Position numbers and translations under genes: made by a program
Shown here: piece by piece, positions 7,978 to 15,763 of the stretch
How the letters are laid out: the number at the start of each line of letters is the position of its first letter
Numbering within the stretch: position 1 is the stretch's first letter
The notes under the pieces: generated by a model
Database searches by the model: none
The model's input: the letters and a program-made list of their open reading frames with translations, nothing else
What the model was told of the DNA's origin: nothing
Assembly (NCBI GenBank): GCA_000719695.1
Contig: JOHN01000004.1
Coordinates: 124,001-188,000, forward strand
Length of the DNA: 64,000 bases
DNA from: Streptomyces sp. NRRL F-6131
GTDB lineage: Bacteria; Actinomycetota; Actinomycetes; Streptomycetales; Streptomycetaceae
Direction: 5' to 3'

Positions 7978-9296
7978 GCGCCGGCCTCTTCTCGGTAGGG
8001 GGCGGACGACTCGGCCCGGTCGGCGGCCTGCCACAGGTCGGGGAGGGAGTCGCCGGCGCGGACGGTCAGCACCGTCCAGCCGGACTCGCGCAGCCGGCGG
8101 GCCCGGTCGCGGAACTCCTCGCCGCCGGTCTCGGGGGCGAGCATCCGCAGTCCGGCCCAGGTGCCGGTGTCGAGCAGGAAGACGACGGCGCCGCCGGTGC
8201 GGCCGCGCAACCGGGCGAGCCGGGCGGTCTGCTCCTCGTCGAGCTCGCCGAGGACGGCGACCAGCAGGCCCTCGCCGCCGGCCCGCAGCGGCTCCTCGGC
8301 GCGGGAGAGCCCGGCCCCGTCGGAGAGGTCGACGACCGCGAGCGCGTCCAGGATCACGCCGGAGGTGTCGGCGGCGGTGTGGCCGTTCTCCCCGTCGGTG
8401 CCGGGGACGGCGCGGCCGGTGTCGGTGAGCAGCCGGGTCTGGTAGCCGCGCTCCAGCAGGTGGACGGCGACCGAGGCGGCGCAGGCGACGGCCCACTCGA
8501 AGGAGGAGGCCGGGCCGCTGCCCCGGTGGCCGATCTCGCGGGTGTCCAGCAGTACGGTGGCCCGGGCCTTGCGGGGCTGCTCCTCGCGCCGGACCATCAG
8601 CTCGCCGTACCGGGCGGTGGACTTCCAGTGCACCCGGCGCAGGTCGTCGCCGGCCCGGTACTCGCGCAGGATGACGTCGTCGTCGCCGGCCATGGCGAGG
8701 GAGCGGGTGCGGCTCTCGCCCTGCCCGGCCCATTCGCCGGTGAGCCGGACGTGCGGCAGCGGCAGCACCTGGGGGACGACGGTGAGCACGTCGGAGGCGG
8801 CGAACGAACGGTTCAGCTCGCACATCCCGAACGGGTCGGAGAGCCGCAGCTGGAGCGGCCCGAGCGGGTAGCGGCCGCGCAGGTCCGAGCGGACCCGGTA
8901 GGCGACCTCGCGGTGGCCGTGCGGCTCGACCCGGTCCAGCACGAACCGCGGGCGCGGCCCGAGCACGTACGGGACCTTGTCCTCCAGCAGCAGCAGACCG
9001 GTGGGCACCCGGGAGACGTTGTCCACCCGCAGGTGCACCCGGGCCTCCTGGCCGGCCACCGCCCGGTGCGGGCTGAGCCGGCGGCCGCTGGCGACCCGGT
9101 AGCGGGTGTTGGCCAGCAGCAGCGCCGCGGCCAGCGGAAGCGCGGCGAGCAGCACCCCGACCCGCAGCAGCGCGTCCTGGCCGAGCAGGTAGGAGCAGAC
9201 CACCGCGGTCAGTCCGGCGGCGAAAAAGGACCGCCCCCGGGTGGTGAGGCCGCGCAGGCCCGCGCGCAGGCCCGACGGTTCGTCGGACGGGCCCAC
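7974..9296 (-). CDS. DUF58 domain protein
   Basis: A 440-aa protein. Two hydrophobic segments near the N-terminus (GRSFFAAGLTAVVCSYLLG and LRVGVLLAALPLAAALLLA) anchor it. An Ig-like middle part (HLRVDNVSRVPTGLLLLEDKVP) leads to the DUF58 signature LREYRAGDDLRRVHWKSTARYGELMVRREEQ. A vWA-like C-terminal portion follows (ATVLLDTREI... VAVHLLERG). DUF58 proteins are encoded next to MoxR ATPases and are thought to act as their vWA-type partners in chaperone-like assemblies. It starts with GTG at 9296, one base after the MoxR stop. Confidence 0.9.
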   Translation of the reverse strand: MGPSDEPSGLRAGLRGLTTRGRSFFAAGLTAVVCSYLLGQDALLRVGVLLAALPLAAALLLANTRYRVASGRRLSPHRAVAGQEARVHLRVDNVSRVPTGLLLLEDKVPYVLGPRPRFVLDRVEPHGHREVAYRVRSDLRGRYPLGPLQLRLSDPFGMCELNRSFAASDVLTVVPQVLPLPHVRLTGEWAGQGESRTRSLAMAGDDDVILREYRAGDDLRRVHWKSTARYGELMVRREEQPRKARATVLLDTREIGHRGSGPASSFEWAVACAASVAVHLLERGYQTRLLTDTGRAVPGTDGENGHTAADTSGVILDALAVVDLSDGAGLSRAEEPLRAGGEGLLVAVLGELDEEQTARLARLRGRTGGAVVFLLDTGTWAGLRMLAPETGGEEFRDRARRLRESGWTVLTVRAGDSLPDLWQAADRAESSAPYREEAGA

Positions 9297-9297
9297 C

Positions 9298-10344
9298 TCA
9301 GCCCCTCCGGCCGGCCGGGCCGCCCTGCGGGCGCGGCAGCGGCAGGCGGGCGACCAGGTCGTTGACGATCTGCTCGGCGGTGCGGCGGCTGAGCTGCGTC
9401 TCGGCGGTCGGCATCAGGCGGTGGGCGAGCACCGGCACGGCGAGGCGCTGGATGTCGTCCGGGGTGACGTACTCGCGGCCGTCCAGGGCGGCGGCGGCGC
9501 GGGCCGCCCTGACCAGGTGCAGGGTGGCCCGGGGGGAGGCGCCGAGGCGCAGCTCGTGGCTGTTGCGGGTGGCGCCGACCAGGTCGACGGCGTAGCGGCG
9601 GACCGGGTCGGCGACGTGCACGGTGCGGACCAGCTCGATCAGCTTGAGGATGTCGGCGGCGTGCGCGACCGGCTGGAGGTCGTCCAGCGGGCTGGCACCG
9701 GCGTGCACGTCGAGCATGGCGAACTCGGCCTCGGGGCTGGGGTAGCCCATCGAGATCCGGGCCATGAAGCGGTCCCGCTGCGCCTCCGGGAGGGGGTAGG
9801 TGCCCTCCATCTCGACCGGGTTCTGGGTGGCGACCACCATGAACGGCGAGGGCAGCTCGTAGCTGGTGCCGTCGATGGTGACCTGGCGTTCCTCCATCGA
9901 CTCCAGCAGCGCGGACTGGGTCTTCGGCGAGGCCCGGTTGATCTCGTCGCCGACCACGATCTGGGCGAAGATCGCGCCGGGGCGGAACTCGAAGTCGCGC
10001 TGCTGCTGGTCGAAGATGTTGGTGCCGGTGACGTCCGAGGGCAGCAGGTCGGGCGTGAACTGGATGCGCCGCACGGTGCAGTCGACCGAGCGGGCGAGCG
10101 CCTTGGCCAGCATGGTCTTGCCGACGCCGGGGACGTCCTCCAGCAGCAGGTGGCCCTCGGCGAGCAGGACGGTCAGGGCGATCCGGACGGCCTCCGGCTT
10201 GCCCTCGATCACGCTCTCGATGTTGCCCCGGACCCGGTCGACGACGGCGGCGAGTTCCGGCAGACCGATCGGGCGGTAGTCCGCCGCCTCCCGGTCGCCC
10301 CCCGCACGACCGTTGAGACCGGCCTGATCGCTGTAGCTCGTCAC
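9298..10344 (-). CDS. MoxR family AAA+ ATPase
   Basis: A 348-aa AAA+ protein. Walker A is LLLEDVPGVGKTMLAKALA, Walker B is IVVGDEINRASPKTQSALLESMEE, sensor 1 is MVVATQNPVEMEGTYPLPEAQRDRFM, and the lid carries sensor 2 (GASPRATLHLVRAARAAAAL). These define the MoxR clade. I chose GTG 10344 because GGGAG lies just upstream; the frame stays open to 10536 but that extension is low complexity. The three-gene minus-strand run moxR-DUF58-tgpA is probably one operon acting at the membrane. Confidence 0.9.
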   Translation of the reverse strand: MTSYSDQAGLNGRAGGDREAADYRPIGLPELAAVVDRVRGNIESVIEGKPEAVRIALTVLLAEGHLLLEDVPGVGKTMLAKALARSVDCTVRRIQFTPDLLPSDVTGTNIFDQQQRDFEFRPGAIFAQIVVGDEINRASPKTQSALLESMEERQVTIDGTSYELPSPFMVVATQNPVEMEGTYPLPEAQRDRFMARISMGYPSPEAEFAMLDVHAGASPLDDLQPVAHAADILKLIELVRTVHVADPVRRYAVDLVGATRNSHELRLGASPRATLHLVRAARAAAALDGREYVTPDDIQRLAVPVLAHRLMPTAETQLSRRTAEQIVNDLVARLPLPRPQGGPAGRRG

Positions 10345-10511
10345 CCGTTCGCTCCCTGGCACACCACGCCCGGCTCCGTCCGAGCCCGGCCCCCACCCCA
10401 TGCTGGACGCGGCCCCTCCGGGTGCGGTTCCGCGGACGGGAGCCGGTGCCGGGGTACGGCCTGCGGCAGGCCGCCCCAGGTGGTTCGAGGTCAGACCGGC
10501 AGGCGCATTCT

Positions 10512-10525
10512 CCCCCGTACGGGGG
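10512..10525. promoter_or_regulatory. Perfect 14-bp palindrome CCCCCGTACGGGGG
   Basis: A self-complementary 14-mer with no loop, 168 bp upstream of the MoxR start codon. The absence of a spacer makes a hairpin unlikely and a dimeric protein site more likely. I do not recognise a regulator with this site. Confidence 0.35.
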
Positions 10526-10547
10526 CCGGAAGTCACCCTGTTGCCGT

Positions 10548-10582
10548 CCGCCCGCCCCGCGGACCGGGCCCGGGGCGGGCGG
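10548..10582 (-). terminator. Hairpin downstream of the carbonic anhydrase gene
   Basis: CCGCCCGCCCC (10548-10558) pairs with GGGGCGGGCGG (10572-10582) around a 13-nt loop. It lies about 70 bp beyond the carbonic anhydrase stop on the minus strand and has no U-tract. Confidence 0.45.
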
Positions 10583-10651
10583 GGCCTCCCGCGCGGGCGC
10601 TGCCGGTGGGCCCGGACGTCGTGGGCCGGGCCGGTCGGAGCGGGCGGGGGA

Positions 10652-11203
10652 TCAGTCGATCTCGCGCAGCAGACCGGTGTGGACGTCGAACACGAAGCCG
10701 CGCACGTCGTCGGTGTGCGGCAGGAACGGGGAGGTGCGGACCCGCTGCATGGACTGCCGGACGTCGCCGTCCAGGTCGACGAAGGCCTCGACCGCCCACT
10801 GCGGGCGCTGGCCGACCTCCAGCTCCAGCTCGCGCCGGAAGTCCTCGGTGAGGCCGAGCAGGCCGCAGCCGGTGTGGTGGATCAGGGCGACCGAGCGGGT
10901 GCCGAGGGCGCGCTGGCTGATGGTGAGCGAGCGGATGGTGTCGTCGGTGACCACACCGCCCGCGTTGCGGATGACGTGGGCGTCGCCGAGCTCGAGGCCG
11001 AGCGCGGCGAACAGGTCGAGCCGGGCGTCCATGCAGGCCACCACGGCGATCTTCTGCACGGGGCGGGCGTCCATGCCGCCGTCCCGGAAGGTCACCGCGT
11101 ACTCGCGGTTGGAGGCGACGAACCGGTCGATGACGGTCGGGGTGGTCGGGGTGGTGGAATCGGCAGCGGCGGTCGGCGTGGGCCGGTCGGGGGTCACTGT
11201 CAT
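10652..11203 (-). CDS. Beta-class carbonic anhydrase
   Basis: A 183-aa protein that would interconvert CO2 and bicarbonate. The zinc-site motifs of the beta class are present: VACMDARLD (Cys with the CxDxR dyad) and IHHTGCG (HxxC). RNAGGVVTDDTIRSL matches the conserved strand between them. The length fits the small single-domain actinobacterial type. No Shine-Dalgarno site precedes ATG 11203, but TAACGT lies 7 nt upstream (plus-strand 11211-11216), so the message may be leaderless. It is divergent from rsmH. Confidence 0.88.
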   Translation of the reverse strand: MTVTPDRPTPTAAADSTTPTTPTVIDRFVASNREYAVTFRDGGMDARPVQKIAVVACMDARLDLFAALGLELGDAHVIRNAGGVVTDDTIRSLTISQRALGTRSVALIHHTGCGLLGLTEDFRRELELEVGQRPQWAVEAFVDLDGDVRQSMQRVRTSPFLPHTDDVRGFVFDVHTGLLREID

Positions 11204-11210
11204 GGGGAAG

Positions 11211-11216
11211 ACGTTA
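11211..11216 (-). promoter_or_regulatory. Candidate -10 (TAACGT) for a leaderless carbonic anhydrase mRNA
   Basis: Read on the minus strand, TAACGT is followed by exactly 7 nt and the ATG at 11203. The gene lacks a Shine-Dalgarno sequence, which fits a leaderless transcript. Confidence 0.45.
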
Positions 11217-11412
11217 GTGCGATTCCCCCGGTCGTGGTGGGGTCGAACGCTACAGAGCGGGCGCCTGTGACCGAGGGCATGTCCACAACGCCCGGGACCG
11301 GGGCGCCCGGGCCTGCGGGCGTGCGCCGGCCGGCTGCCGGCATGTGCCACGAGCACCCTCGCGACCTGCGGTGATCCGTACCGCCGCCCGGGTGGTGCGC
11401 CGGAGCGGACCA

Positions 11413-11440
11413 TTGACTGGCGGGGCGCGCGCGATAGAGT
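11413..11440 (+). promoter_or_regulatory. Sigma-HrdB-like promoter of the dcw cluster
   Basis: TTGACT (11413-11418), a 16-bp spacer, then TAGAGT (11435-11440) is close to the streptomycete vegetative consensus TTGAC-16/18-TAGRRT. It lies about 270 bp upstream of rsmH and points into the cluster. Confidence 0.6.
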
Positions 11441-11710
11441 TGCGGCGCAGTGGAGCACACCCGCCGAGGCCCGTCAACCGGGCCTTTCCGGCCGTGCGTG
11501 ACCGACGCGGCCCGTGGCCTCCACCCGCTCCCCGTGCCACCTGGCGCACCTTCCCCGGTGCCGGGCGGTCACGACCTTCCCCCGGAGCGGGCGGGGACCA
11601 CGGGCCGCGCGGCCCGGCCCGTGCGACGGCTCCGCCGCCCGGTGGGACAGAATGGTCGGAGCTCCCCGGACGTCGGGCGGGTTTCGCACCGAGGAAGGGC
11701 GCCACAGCGC

Positions 11711-12685
11711 ATGACCACCAACGATCCGGCCCCCAAGCACGTCCCGGTGATGCTGCAGCGGTGCATGGACGCGCTGGCCCCGGCGATCTCCCGGCCCGAC
11801 GCGGTGGTGGTGGACGCGACCCTCGGTCTCGGCGGCCACAGCGAGGCGCTGCTCACCCAGTTCCCGGACGTCCGGCTGGTCGCGGTGGACCGCGACCCGG
11901 CCGCGCTCGCGCTCTCCGGCGAGCGGCTGGCCCGTTTCGGTGACCGCGCCACCCTGGTGCACGCCGTCTACGACGAGATCCCCGAGGTGCTGGAGCGCCT
12001 GGACATCCCGAAGGTCGACGGCGTCCTCTTCGACCTCGGCGTCTCCTCGATGCAGTTGGACGAGGCGGAGCGCGGCTTCGCGTACGCCCAGGACGCGCCG
12101 CTGGACATGCGGATGGACCAGACCCGGGGGATCAGCGCGGCCGAGGTGCTCAACACCTACAGCCACGGTCAGCTGGCCCGGATCCTCAAGGTGTACGGCG
12201 AGGAGCGGTTCGCCGGGAAGATCGCCTCGGTCATCCTCCGGGAGCGCGAGAAGGAACCGTTCACCACCAGCGCGCGTCTGGTCGAGTTGGTGCGCAACGC
12301 CATCCCGGCCGCCACCCGCCGCACCGGCGGGAACCCGGCCAAGCGGACGTTCCAGGCGCTGCGGATCGAGGTCAACGGCGAGCTGGAGGTCCTGGACCGG
12401 GCGATCCCCGGGGCGCTGGACGCCCTGGCCCTCGGCGGGCGGATCGTCGTGATGTCGTACCAGTCGCTGGAGGACCGCCTGGTCAAGCAGTACCTCGCGG
12501 CGGGCGCGACCAGCACCGCGCCGCCGGGGCTCCCGTTCGTCCCCGAGGAGCACCAGCCCTGGCTCAAGCTGATCACCCGCGGTGCCGAGTTGGCCACCGA
12601 GCAGGAGATCGAGGAGAACCGGCGCGCCGCGCCCGTGCGGCTGCGGGTGGCGGAGAGGATCAGGGACCGAAGCACCCGGGGCTGA
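11711..12685 (+). CDS. rsmH: 16S rRNA (cytosine-1402-N4)-methyltransferase
   Basis: A 324-aa protein. The N-terminal [15 protein letters not shown], the SAM loop [14 protein letters not shown], the acidic [10 protein letters not shown] and the central [30 protein letters not shown] are textbook RsmH (MraW). The C-terminal part has the invariant LEDRLVK (in [14 protein letters not shown]). It methylates C1402 of 16S rRNA on the 30S subunit. It is the first gene of the dcw run and starts at ATG 11711. ftsL begins 37 bp after its stop. Confidence 0.95.
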   Translation: MTTNDPAPKHVPVMLQRCMDALAPAISRPDAVVVDATLGLGGHSEALLTQFPDVRLVAVDRDPAALALSGERLARFGDRATLVHAVYDEIPEVLERLDIPKVDGVLFDLGVSSMQLDEAERGFAYAQDAPLDMRMDQTRGISAAEVLNTYSHGQLARILKVYGEERFAGKIASVILREREKEPFTTSARLVELVRNAIPAATRRTGGNPAKRTFQALRIEVNGELEVLDRAIPGALDALALGGRIVVMSYQSLEDRLVKQYLAAGATSTAPPGLPFVPEEHQPWLKLITRGAELATEQEIEENRRAAPVRLRVAERIRDRSTRG

Positions 12686-12722
12686 CCGGAACCGGGGCGG
12701 TCCGAAGGGCGGAGGAAGGACA

Positions 12723-13310
12723 GTGGGGCCGGTGGCCGGAGGCGGGGCGGGGAGCCGGGTGCTCCCCGGGCAGGGCGGCAGGGCGCGGATCACCGTGCGT
12801 CCGGGCCGGCCGGTACGGGGGCGGACGCCGTTCGCGGTGCTGGTGGTGCTGCTGCTCGGGGCCGGGTTGCTCGGGCTGCTGGCGCTGAACACCGCGCTCA
12901 ACGAGGGCTCCTTCGAGCTGTCCCGGCTGAACCGGCAGACCACCGTGCTGACCGACGAGCAGCAGGGGCTGCAGCACCAGATCGACCAGAACTCCGCACC
13001 GGACGCGCTGGCCCGCCGGGCCACCGAGCTGGGCATGGTGCCGGCCGGCGGGATGGCCTTCCTCGACCTGCCGAAGGGCGGCGCGGTGGTCGGCACGCCC
13101 AAGCCGGCCCAGGACAGCCCGCCGGTGAAACGGTCCACCGTGGAACCGTGGCCCGGGAAGCAGCCCGCGCCGAGCGGCCAGCCGACCGCGCAGCCCTCCC
13201 CGGGCGCGCCCGCCACCACCGCACCGGCGGCGGGTGGCGACGTCACCGTGCAGGTCAACCCCGGTCCGGCCCAGCCGGCCCCGGCCGCGGGCGGGGGTGC
13301 CGGCCGATGA
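12723..13310 (+). CDS. ftsL: Cell division protein FtsL (septum formation initiator-like)
   Basis: A 195-aa bitopic membrane protein starting at GTG 12723, with GGAGGAAGG directly upstream. There is a basic cytoplasmic N-terminus, one membrane segment (FAVLVVLLLGAGLLGLLALNTAL, about residues 38-60) and a short coiled coil (LSRLNRQTTVLTDEQQGLQHQIDQ). The tail is long, Pro/Ala-rich and extracytoplasmic. FtsL works with DivIC/FtsB and FtsQ to activate FtsW-FtsI at the septum. Assignment rests on topology and its fixed place between rsmH and ftsI, since the sequence family diverges quickly. Its stop overlaps the ftsI start (ATGA). Confidence 0.85.
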   Translation: MGPVAGGGAGSRVLPGQGGRARITVRPGRPVRGRTPFAVLVVLLLGAGLLGLLALNTALNEGSFELSRLNRQTTVLTDEQQGLQHQIDQNSAPDALARRATELGMVPAGGMAFLDLPKGGAVVGTPKPAQDSPPVKRSTVEPWPGKQPAPSGQPTAQPSPGAPATTAPAAGGDVTVQVNPGPAQPAPAAGGGAGR

Positions 13311-15670
13311 GCACTCCCCGTCAGCCCTCCGGCGGCGGCGCCGGCGGAGGTCGCCGGATCGTCAAGGGCGCCGCCCCGCGCCCGGCCGCCCCGCGCGGAC
13401 AGTCCGGCGCCAAGCCGCCGGCCGCCGGGCGGGCGCAGAACCCCAAGGCGCAGAACCCCAAGGCGCAGAATCCGAAGGCCCAGCCGCCCAAGGTCCAGCC
13501 GCCGAGGGCCCAGAACCCCAAGGCGCAGCCCGGCAGGCCGCCGCAGCCGCCCAAGCCGTCGGCGGCCCAGGGCCGGGGCGCCCGGGGCCAGGCCCCGAAG
13601 GAGCAGCCCGTCAAGGTCCGCCCGGCCCGGCCGCAGCCCGCCGGCGCCCGGTCCCCGCGGACCGGCCAGCCGGCCGCCGGGGCGGCCCGCGCCGCCGCGC
13701 GCGGTCCGCGCACCCCGCAGCAGCGCCGCCCCGAGGGGCGCCCGCCGGCCGGTGCGCGCCGCCCGCCGCAGCGCCGCCCGGTCGCCCGGGGGATCCGGCT
13801 GGCCGACCCGCGCCGCCGGCTGCGGGTGATCACCGTCGTGCTGTCGGTGGTGTTCTCGGTGTTCGCCGGGCGCCTGGTCCAGCTCCAGCTGCTGGACTCC
13901 GACGCGCTGGCCGCCGACGCCAACACCAACCGCTACCTGAACATCCCGATCACCGCCGAACGCGGCTCGATAACGTCCTCCGACGGTGTCGCGCTAGCCG
14001 CGACCGTCGACGCCTACGACATCACCGCCGACCCGGCGATGTTCACCCCCGGGGCGACCGGCCTCCCCGACGCCCCCGAGCAGGCCGCGGCCCTGCTGGC
14101 GCCGATCCTCGGCGTGCCCAAGGAGAAGCTCGCGGCCGACCTGCACACGCCGAAGACCCGCTACAAGCGGCTCGCCGCCCAGCAGACCCCGGACGTCAAG
14201 AACCAGATCAGCGACCTCAAGGCCGGCCTGGAGAAGCAGGCCGGCTCGCGCGCCTGCCAGGCCCAGAAGCGGCTGCTGAACAAGCCCGCCGACGAGGGCG
14301 GCCGCAGCCGGGTCGACAACGAGTGCGTCAACCCGCTGGCCGGGGTCTTCAACCGGGACACCCAGAAGCGGGTCTACCCGTCCGACGGGCTGGCCGCCAA
14401 CCTGGTCGGCTTCGTCAACGCCGAGGGCGAGGGCGCCGGCGGGCTGGAGCAGCAGTACCAGCAGCAGCTGGCCGGCAAGGAGGGCCACAGCAGCTACGCC
14501 CAGGCCGGCGGCCGACTGGTGCCGACCGCCGGCGGCTCGCTGGAGCCTGCCGTGCCCGGCACCGATCTGCGGCTGACCGTCAACCGGGACATCCAGTGGG
14601 CCGCCCAGCGGGCCATCACCGACCAGGTCGCCAACGCCGGGGCGGAGAAGGGCTACGTGATCGTCCAGGACGTCAAGAACGGCCAGGTCCTGGCCATGGC
14701 GACCTCGCCCGGGTTCAACCCGAACGACCTGAGCACGGCCAAGAACTCGCAGCTCGGCAACGCCGCCCTGCAGGACGCCTACGAGCCGGGCTCCACCGCC
14801 AAGCTGATGACCATGGCGGCCGTCCTGGACACCGGCAAGGCCACCTGGGACACCAAGGTCACCGTGCCGTACCCGCTGGTCCGCGGCGACGTCGCGTTCA
14901 AGGACGACGTCGAGCACGACACCTGGTACCTGACGCTGGCCGGTGTGCTCGCCAAGTCCTCCAACATCGGCACCATCGAGGCCGCCCAGACCCTCGGCGC
15001 CACCCAGCCCGAGGCCAACCAGGTGCTCTACGACTACCTGCGGAAGTTCGGCATCGGCCAGCAGACCGGCCTGGGCTTCCCCGGCGAGACCGCCGGACTC
15101 CTCGACAAGCCGCAGGACTGGAAGGCGTCCAAGCAGTACACCATCCCGTTCGGCCAGGGCCTGTCGGTCAACGCGCTCCAGGCGACCTCGGTGTTCTCCA
15201 CCATCGCCAACGGCGGCGTGCGGGTGGCGCCCAGCGTCGTCCAGGGCACCACCGCGCCGGACGGCAAGTACACCCCGGCCCCGGCGGGCGCGCAGTCCAG
15301 GGTGGTGAGCGAGCAGACCGCCAAGACCCTCACCGAGATGCTGGAGTCGGTGGTCTCCGACGAGCAGGGCACCGGCGGCAAGGCCGCGATCCCGGGCTAC
15401 CGGGTCGCCGGCAAGACCGGCACCGCCAACCGGGTGGACCCGAAGAACGGCGGCTACCGCGGGTACACCGCCTCCTTCATCGGCTTCGCCCCGGCCGACC
15501 AGCCCCGGGTCACCGTCTCCTGCGTGATCCAGGACCCGGTCAACGGCCACTTCGGCGGCCAGCTGTGCGGCCCGGTGTTCAAGCAGGTGATGGAGTTCAC
15601 CCTCAAGACCCTCCAGGTCCCGCCGAGCGGGAGCGAGGCGCCCAACCTGCCCGTCGAGTGGAAGCCGTGA
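13307..15670 (+). CDS. ftsI: Septal peptidoglycan transpeptidase FtsI (class B PBP)
   Basis: A 787-aa class B penicillin-binding protein. The cytoplasmic N-terminus of about 165 residues is disordered and includes a tandem AQNPK repeat. One membrane segment follows (LRVITVVLSVVFSVFAGRLVQLQLL), then the PBP dimerisation domain. The transpeptidase domain carries all three active-site motifs: STAK with nucleophile Ser496, SSN at 551-553, and KTGT at 703-706. It cross-links septal peptidoglycan with FtsW. The N-terminal tail is longer than in rod-shaped model bacteria. Translation is coupled to ftsL through ATGA. Confidence 0.95.
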   Translation: MSTPRQPSGGGAGGGRRIVKGAAPRPAAPRGQSGAKPPAAGRAQNPKAQNPKAQNPKAQPPKVQPPRAQNPKAQPGRPPQPPKPSAAQGRGARGQAPKEQPVKVRPARPQPAGARSPRTGQPAAGAARAAARGPRTPQQRRPEGRPPAGARRPPQRRPVARGIRLADPRRRLRVITVVLSVVFSVFAGRLVQLQLLDSDALAADANTNRYLNIPITAERGSITSSDGVALAATVDAYDITADPAMFTPGATGLPDAPEQAAALLAPILGVPKEKLAADLHTPKTRYKRLAAQQTPDVKNQISDLKAGLEKQAGSRACQAQKRLLNKPADEGGRSRVDNECVNPLAGVFNRDTQKRVYPSDGLAANLVGFVNAEGEGAGGLEQQYQQQLAGKEGHSSYAQAGGRLVPTAGGSLEPAVPGTDLRLTVNRDIQWAAQRAITDQVANAGAEKGYVIVQDVKNGQVLAMATSPGFNPNDLSTAKNSQLGNAALQDAYEPGSTAKLMTMAAVLDTGKATWDTKVTVPYPLVRGDVAFKDDVEHDTWYLTLAGVLAKSSNIGTIEAAQTLGATQPEANQVLYDYLRKFGIGQQTGLGFPGETAGLLDKPQDWKASKQYTIPFGQGLSVNALQATSVFSTIANGGVRVAPSVVQGTTAPDGKYTPAPAGAQSRVVSEQTAKTLTEMLESVVSDEQGTGGKAAIPGYRVAGKTGTANRVDPKNGGYRGYTASFIGFAPADQPRVTVSCVIQDPVNGHFGGQLCGPVFKQVMEFTLKTLQVPPSGSEAPNLPVEWKP
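13433..13492 (+). repeat. Four 15-bp tandem units encoding AQNPK in ftsI
   Basis: GCGCAGAACCCCAAG occurs twice exactly (13433-13447 and 13448-13462). It is followed by two diverged units (GCGCAGAATCCGAAG and GCCCAGCCGCCCAAG). The unit length is a multiple of three, so copy number can change without a frameshift. It encodes part of the disordered cytoplasmic tail of FtsI. Confidence 0.8.
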
Positions 15671-15750
15671 TCGACCATGAGCAAGGACCGCGCGGGTGCG
15701 GCCGCCGGCACGGAAAAGGGCCGGTTTGGCCCTGGACGCCCTTCGGCGGA

Positions 15751-15756
15751 TAGCCT
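15751..15756 (+). promoter_or_regulatory. Candidate -10 (TAGCCT) for internal, leaderless murE transcription
   Basis: TAGCCT is separated by 7 nt from GTG 15764. No recognisable -35 lies at the right distance. If active, murE and downstream genes would gain an internal promoter within the dcw cluster. Confidence 0.4.
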
Positions 15757-15763
15757 CTCCGCC

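Larger units (their letters stand above)
10345..10651 (-). other. Intergenic region upstream of the MoxR operon
   Basis: These 307 bp lie between the carbonic anhydrase stop and the MoxR start, both on the minus strand. I see no gene. The region holds a perfect palindrome CCCCCGTACGGGGG (10512-10525) and a terminator-like hairpin (10548-10582), listed separately. Confidence 0.6.
11204..11710. promoter_or_regulatory. Divergent region between carbonic anhydrase and the dcw cluster
   Basis: This 507-bp gap has no credible gene; notably no mraZ lies upstream of rsmH. It contains the candidate carbonic anhydrase -10 at 11211-11216 (minus) and a good vegetative promoter for the dcw operon at 11413-11440. 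That promoter implies a leader of about 265 nt before rsmH. A GAGGAAGG ribosome site is visible near 11690. Confidence 0.65.

Noticed and set aside
5512..8823. An 1103-aa version of the transglutaminase
   Set aside because: The extra 282 N-terminal residues are an out-of-frame reading of the DUF58 gene. GTG 7977 starts the membrane domain and overlaps the DUF58 stop by 4 bp.
11204..11710. A possible mraZ upstream of rsmH
   Set aside because: No frame on either strand shows the MraZ/AbrB fold or its DxD...R motif. The open frames are shadows.
13433..13492. CRISPR-like direct repeats
   Set aside because: The four units are contiguous, 15 bp long, in frame and without spacers. They are a coding repeat in ftsI.
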